Positions 60,823 through 64,000 of a DNA stretch of 64,000 nucleotides are shown here, piece by piece (position 1 is the first letter of the stretch; each line of letters opens with the position of its first letter). The notes under the pieces were generated by a model. The model did not search any database, was not told the origin of the DNA, and saw only the letters and a program-made list of their open reading frames with translations. This stretch comes from Aquabacterium lacunae (GTDB lineage Bacteria > Pseudomonadota > Gammaproteobacteria > Burkholderiales > Burkholderiaceae_C): assembly GCF_004310865.1 (NCBI RefSeq), contig NZ_SIXI01000003.1, positions 1-64,000 on the forward strand, written 5' to 3'. The translations under genes and the position numbers were made by a program.

Positions 60823-63048
60823 TCAGGAGCCGATCACACCGCCGTCGTTCTTGGTGATGACGATGGTGGCCGAGCGCGGGCGCAGGCCAGCCCCATACCC
60901 GGCATTGGCCGGCCACTGGCTGGTGTACTTGCTGGGGTCGGCCACGTCGGCGGCCTTGGTGCTTTCGCCCGGGTGCTGGATGTTCACGAACATCGTGCGG
61001 CCATCGGGCGTTTCGCAGATGCCGGTGATCTCGCAGTCCTTCGGGCCCACCAGGAAGCGCTTGAGCTTGTCGGCCGCAGGGGCCTTGCCAGCGTAGGTGG
61101 TCACGCTCACGGTGCCGTAGTTCAGGGTCTTGCTGCCACCGTCACCCACCTGCCCCGGGATGCCCGCCAGCATCATGCAGTTGGTGGTGTCGGTGTAGGC
61201 ACCGTCGTCGGTCTGGATCCAGCAGATGCCGGTCTTGGGGCTGAACCACAGGCCGTCGGGGCTGGAGAAGTCCTGATCGCTGGTCAGGTTGCTCAGGTTG
61301 ATGAGCCCGGGGGCAGCGCCAGCCTCGGCACCGAACAGGTAGACGTCCCAGGTGAAGGTGGTGGCGGTGGAGTCACCCAAGCCTTCCTTCAGGCGCAGGA
61401 TGTGGCCGTTCACGTTGCCCTGCTGCGAGGTGGCCGCACCCTTGATGTCGGTGTAAGCACGCGGGTTGGCGGCATCCACATTGACCTGACTTCCGGTGAG
61501 CGTGGTGCTTGCGCGGCGGTTGCTGTTGTTCGTCAGCGTGAAGTACACCTCGCCTGTCACCGGGTGCACGCTGCACCATTCGGGGCGGTCCATCTTGGTG
61601 GCGCCCATGGCATCGGCGGCCAGGCGGGCGTTCACGCACACATCGCCCTGGTCGGCGAAGGTGTAGGTGGTGTAGCTGGCCGGGATGTTGGCCACGCTGA
61701 GCTCTTTCCACTCGCCCGTGCCGTCGGCCTTGAACACGGCCACGTACAGCTTGCCCTGGTCCAGGTACTTGGCCCCGGTGGCCAGGCGATCGGTGGGGTT
61801 GGCGTCGGCGTCAGACCAGGTGGCGTCGGTCACGAACTTGTAGATGTACTCGTTGCGCGAGTCGCAGCCCATGTAAACCGCCAGCTTCTGGCCGGCCTTG
61901 GGCAACGAGAACACCGCGCTTTCGTGGGCGAAGCGGCCCAGGGCGCTGCGCTTCTTCAGGCGAGAGGTGGGGCTGTAGGGGTCGAGCTCGACCACATAGC
62001 CCATGCCGTTCATCTCGTTGCGGTAGTCGTCCGAGCCATCTGGCGAGCTGCCGGTTTTGGAGATGTTCCAGCGGGCGTACTGATCGGCCACACCGCCGGT
62101 TTCCCAGCCATGGCGCGACGCTTGGCCCTGGGTGCGGCCATAGCGGTTGAGAGCCACCACGCTCTGGTCGCCACGGGCGGCATCGTCGGTGCTGCTGCGG
62201 GTGAAGTAACCGAACCAGTTTTCTTCGCCGCTCAGGTAGGTGCCCCAGGGCGAGTTGCCGGCGCCGCAGTTGTTGATGGTGCCGCGGGTAACAGTGCCGT
62301 CCAGGCTGTACTTCGTGACCAGCAGGTCATGACCGCGGGCCGGGCCCGTGATGTCGGCTTCGGTCAGGGGCGTGATGCGACGGTTGAAGTTGCTGGCCTG
62401 CTGGTAAGCCCACTGGCCATTGGTGCGGCGCACTTCCACCACCGACAAGCCATGGATGGCCACCTCCTTGTCCACCTCGGCGGCCGGGCGTGGCAAGGTC
62501 ATGGTGCCGCCGTTGGCGTGCAGGAAGAAGGACGACAGCGTTTCGTCGGTCGTGGCCTCGTGGTTCACGGCCAGCAGGCCGCGGTCGTTCGCGGTGCCGG
62601 AGGGCAGACCGGCGGCGCTCAGCGGGAAGAAAGCCATGCCGTCGTGGTGGTCGCCGGCACGCTGGTCGAGGTTGGTGTCGGTGCCGTCGTTCTTGAAAGC
62701 CGGCAGGCCCGCCGCCAGCGGGTCGCCCAGGGCGTAGATGGGACGGGCGGTGTAGCCGGCAGCCACGGTCAGCACGTCGGCGGTGGCCTTGGCCACAGGG
62801 GTGAACGTCAGCGACGTGATGCGCTCATTGGCCGAAGAGGTGGCGGGCGTGGCGCTGTCGCCGCCACCGCCGCAGGCGCTCAGGGCCAGGCTGCCGAACA
62901 CGGCGGTGGTGGCCGAGCCGACCGCTCCGCGCAACAGGCTGCGGCGGCTGAGGCGCGCCGACAGCACCTGCTGGAAGTGCGGGTTGTCAGAGGTGTTGGA
63001 GTCTTCGTCGTGAAGATCGATGGAGGGGGCGCCGTGTTGCTTGCTCAT
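60823..63048 (-). CDS. phoX: PhoX-family phosphatase (Tat-exported, probable lipoprotein)
   Basis: 741 residues. The twin-arginine motif SRRSLLRG lies at 34-41, followed by a hydrophobic core and a lipobox-like LSAC with Cys59, so the product is probably a Tat-exported lipoprotein. The mature part matches DUF839/PhoX: AGDHHDGMAFFPL, LLAVNHEATTDET, GAGNSPWGTYLSGEENWFGY, EWCSVHPVTGEVYFTLTNNS and SPDGLWFSPKTGICWIQTDD, which carry the acidic and other residues that bind the Fe-Ca cofactor in PhoX. It releases phosphate from esters outside the cytoplasm. A partial Pho-box-like site lies upstream at 63125-63142. Confidence 0.9.
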   Translation of the reverse strand: MSKQHGAPSIDLHDEDSNTSDNPHFQQVLSARLSRRSLLRGAVGSATTAVFGSLALSACGGGGDSATPATSSANERITSLTFTPVAKATADVLTVAAGYTARPIYALGDPLAAGLPAFKNDGTDTNLDQRAGDHHDGMAFFPLSAAGLPSGTANDRGLLAVNHEATTDETLSSFFLHANGGTMTLPRPAAEVDKEVAIHGLSVVEVRRTNGQWAYQQASNFNRRITPLTEADITGPARGHDLLVTKYSLDGTVTRGTINNCGAGNSPWGTYLSGEENWFGYFTRSSTDDAARGDQSVVALNRYGRTQGQASRHGWETGGVADQYARWNISKTGSSPDGSDDYRNEMNGMGYVVELDPYSPTSRLKKRSALGRFAHESAVFSLPKAGQKLAVYMGCDSRNEYIYKFVTDATWSDADANPTDRLATGAKYLDQGKLYVAVFKADGTGEWKELSVANIPASYTTYTFADQGDVCVNARLAADAMGATKMDRPEWCSVHPVTGEVYFTLTNNSNRRASTTLTGSQVNVDAANPRAYTDIKGAATSQQGNVNGHILRLKEGLGDSTATTFTWDVYLFGAEAGAAPGLINLSNLTSDQDFSSPDGLWFSPKTGICWIQTDDGAYTDTTNCMMLAGIPGQVGDGGSKTLNYGTVSVTTYAGKAPAADKLKRFLVGPKDCEITGICETPDGRTMFVNIQHPGESTKAADVADPSKYTSQWPANAGYGAGLRPRSATIVITKNDGGVIGS

Positions 63049-63124
63049 GACTGCGTTGCTGCCGTTGGGTGTTTCTTGGACAGCCGAGACAGTAAGCAGC
63101 GTGCATGACGCTCGCGTGAAGCTT

Positions 63125-63142
63125 GTGTGACACCCCTGTCAT
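63125..63142 (-). promoter_or_regulatory. Candidate Pho box upstream of phoX
   Basis: Read on the plus strand, a perfect CTGTCAT half-site at 63136-63142 is preceded, at the right 11-base step, by GTGTGAC, which matches only 4 of 7 positions. It lies about 80-95 bases before the phoX start. PhoB control is expected of phoX genes, but the second half-site is poor. Confidence 0.3.
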
Positions 63143-64000
63143 CCGGACAGCACCTGACGCGCGGCCCAGGTGTAGGCCGGAATGCCCAGGATCAGGTTGA
63201 GCGGGAAGGTGATGCCCAATGAGAGCCCGAAGTACAGCGCCGGGTTGGCCTCGGGCATGGCATCACGCAACACAGCGGGCACCACGATGTAAGACGCACT
63301 GGCCGAAAGTACCATCAGCAAGGCCGCGTCGCCCACCGACAGGCCCAGCAACGCGGCCAGCCCCAGTGCCAGCGCGGCATGCACCATGGGTGCCACCACG
63401 GCGTAGGCGATCAGCCAGGCCGAGTTCTGGCGGGCCTGCGGGAAGTGGTGCGCCACCTTCAGGCCCATGTCGAGCAGGAAGAAGGCCAGCATGCCCTTGA
63501 ACAGGTTGGTGGAAAACGGCGCCATGACGGCCTTGCCCTCGTCGCCACTGAGGAAGCCGACCAGCAAAGACCCCAGCAACAGCACCTGGGCCCCGTCGGT
63601 GAACGATTCGTGCAGCACCTGCCGGATCGAAATGTGCCCGCTTGCAGGCACGGCCTGCGAGGAGGAGTTCTTCAACGCTTCGGCCTGCGCCTTGGCGCGC
63701 AAGGCATTGGCCAGCACCACGGCCATCAGGATGGCGGGCGACTCCATCAGCACCATGGCCACGGCCATGTGGCCGCCGGGCTGAATGCCCTGCCCTTCCA
63801 GGTACTGCATGGCCGTCAGGAAGGTCACGGCACTGACCGAACCATAGGCCGCAGCCACAGCCGCCGCATCGAACTTCGACACCCGATGACGCAACACTGC
63901 ATACCCCATGGCGGGCACCACGAAGGCCATGAGCATGGCCGCGCCCACACACAGCATCACATCGGCGCTGAGGCCCGCATGCGCCAACTCGAAGCCGCCT
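63139..64000 (-). CDS. Sodium-dependent bicarbonate transporter SbtA-like, 3' part
   Basis: About 287 codons are visible and the frame remains open to the window end, so the N terminus lies beyond 64000. Membrane segments fill the sequence, with a central cytoplasmic loop (AQAEALKNSSSQAVPASG). FELAHAGLSADV, YGSVSAVTFLTAMQYLE, AILMAVVLANALRAK and LMVLSASASYIVVPAVLRD match the SbtA (DUF897) family. It would import bicarbonate with sodium at the inner membrane. Its stop codon lies just beyond the Pho-box-like site upstream of phoX. Confidence 0.82.
   Translation of the reverse strand, partial: GGFELAHAGLSADVMLCVGAAMLMAFVVPAMGYAVLRHRVSKFDAAAVAAAYGSVSAVTFLTAMQYLEGQGIQPGGHMAVAMVLMESPAILMAVVLANALRAKAQAEALKNSSSQAVPASGHISIRQVLHESFTDGAQVLLLGSLLVGFLSGDEGKAVMAPFSTNLFKGMLAFFLLDMGLKVAHHFPQARQNSAWLIAYAVVAPMVHAALALGLAALLGLSVGDAALLMVLSASASYIVVPAVLRDAMPEANPALYFGLSLGITFPLNLILGIPAYTWAARQVLSG

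Noticed and set aside
1-64000. CRISPR array
   Set aside because: No set of regularly spaced identical repeats with unique spacers was seen; the few tandem repeats are short and adjacent.

Overview
The window is GC-rich chromosomal DNA from a betaproteobacterium, most likely of the order Burkholderiales (Comamonadaceae or Aquabacterium/Leptothrix-like). The clues are the pilB-pilC-pilD-coaE-zapD-yacG block, the M23 peptidase/secA neighbourhood, the lpxO, msbA and argJ sequences, and a tmRNA whose tag reads ANDESFALAA. No species name can be given from sequence alone.

Layout. 1-630: part of an IS3-family element that has cut the front off a polysaccharide pyruvyl transferase gene (630-1037). 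1.1-13.0 kb: surface polysaccharide/LPS locus, with a four-gene minus-strand operon (UDP-glucuronate 4-epimerase-like, GT2-GT4 fusion, GT17, methyltransferase), plus-strand GT2 genes, a DxD glycosyltransferase-like gene, two GT25 genes and msbA. 13.2-18.7 kb: type IV pilus assembly and housekeeping (pilB, pilC, pilD, coaE, zapD, yacG). 18.7-24.2 kb: Lhr-type helicase, lpxO, rubredoxin and rubredoxin reductase, DciA-like protein. 24.2-31.8 kb: M23 peptidase and secA, separated by a zinc-uptake-like set (His-rich small protein, outer-membrane barrel, ZnuA, ZnuB, but no ATPase). 32.1-44.0 kb: two paralogous fused TRAP permeases that flank an orphan type VI secretion module (vgrG, predicted thiol-hydrolase effector, membrane-anchored immunity candidate). 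The second permease is followed by a LytS/LytTR two-component pair and a TRAP-type binding protein. 44.1-45.7 kb: argJ and ssrA.

45.74-57.02 kb is an 11.3-kb genomic island inserted at the 3' end of ssrA, bounded by a 31-bp perfect direct repeat that includes the ssrA terminator. It holds two small genes, an RtcR-like CARF-AAA(sigma54)-Fis regulator, and a tightly packed operon hsdR-hsdM-hsdS-AAA ATPase-PLD-like protein-two-TM coiled-coil protein. A near-perfect -24/-12 sigma54 promoter lies between the regulator and hsdR. No integrase is visible. The inference is that a CARF-type sensor switches on a type I restriction operon, with a linked ATPase/PLD/membrane module, through sigma54. This is the most unusual system in the window.

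57.1-64.0 kb returns to core-type genes: a Na+/H+ antiporter-like protein, an exported protein with a duplicated domain, a GDT1/UPF0016 manganese exporter-like gene under a yybP-ykoY-type riboswitch, a Tat-exported PhoX-like phosphatase, and the 3' part of an SbtA-like bicarbonate transporter that runs off the window.
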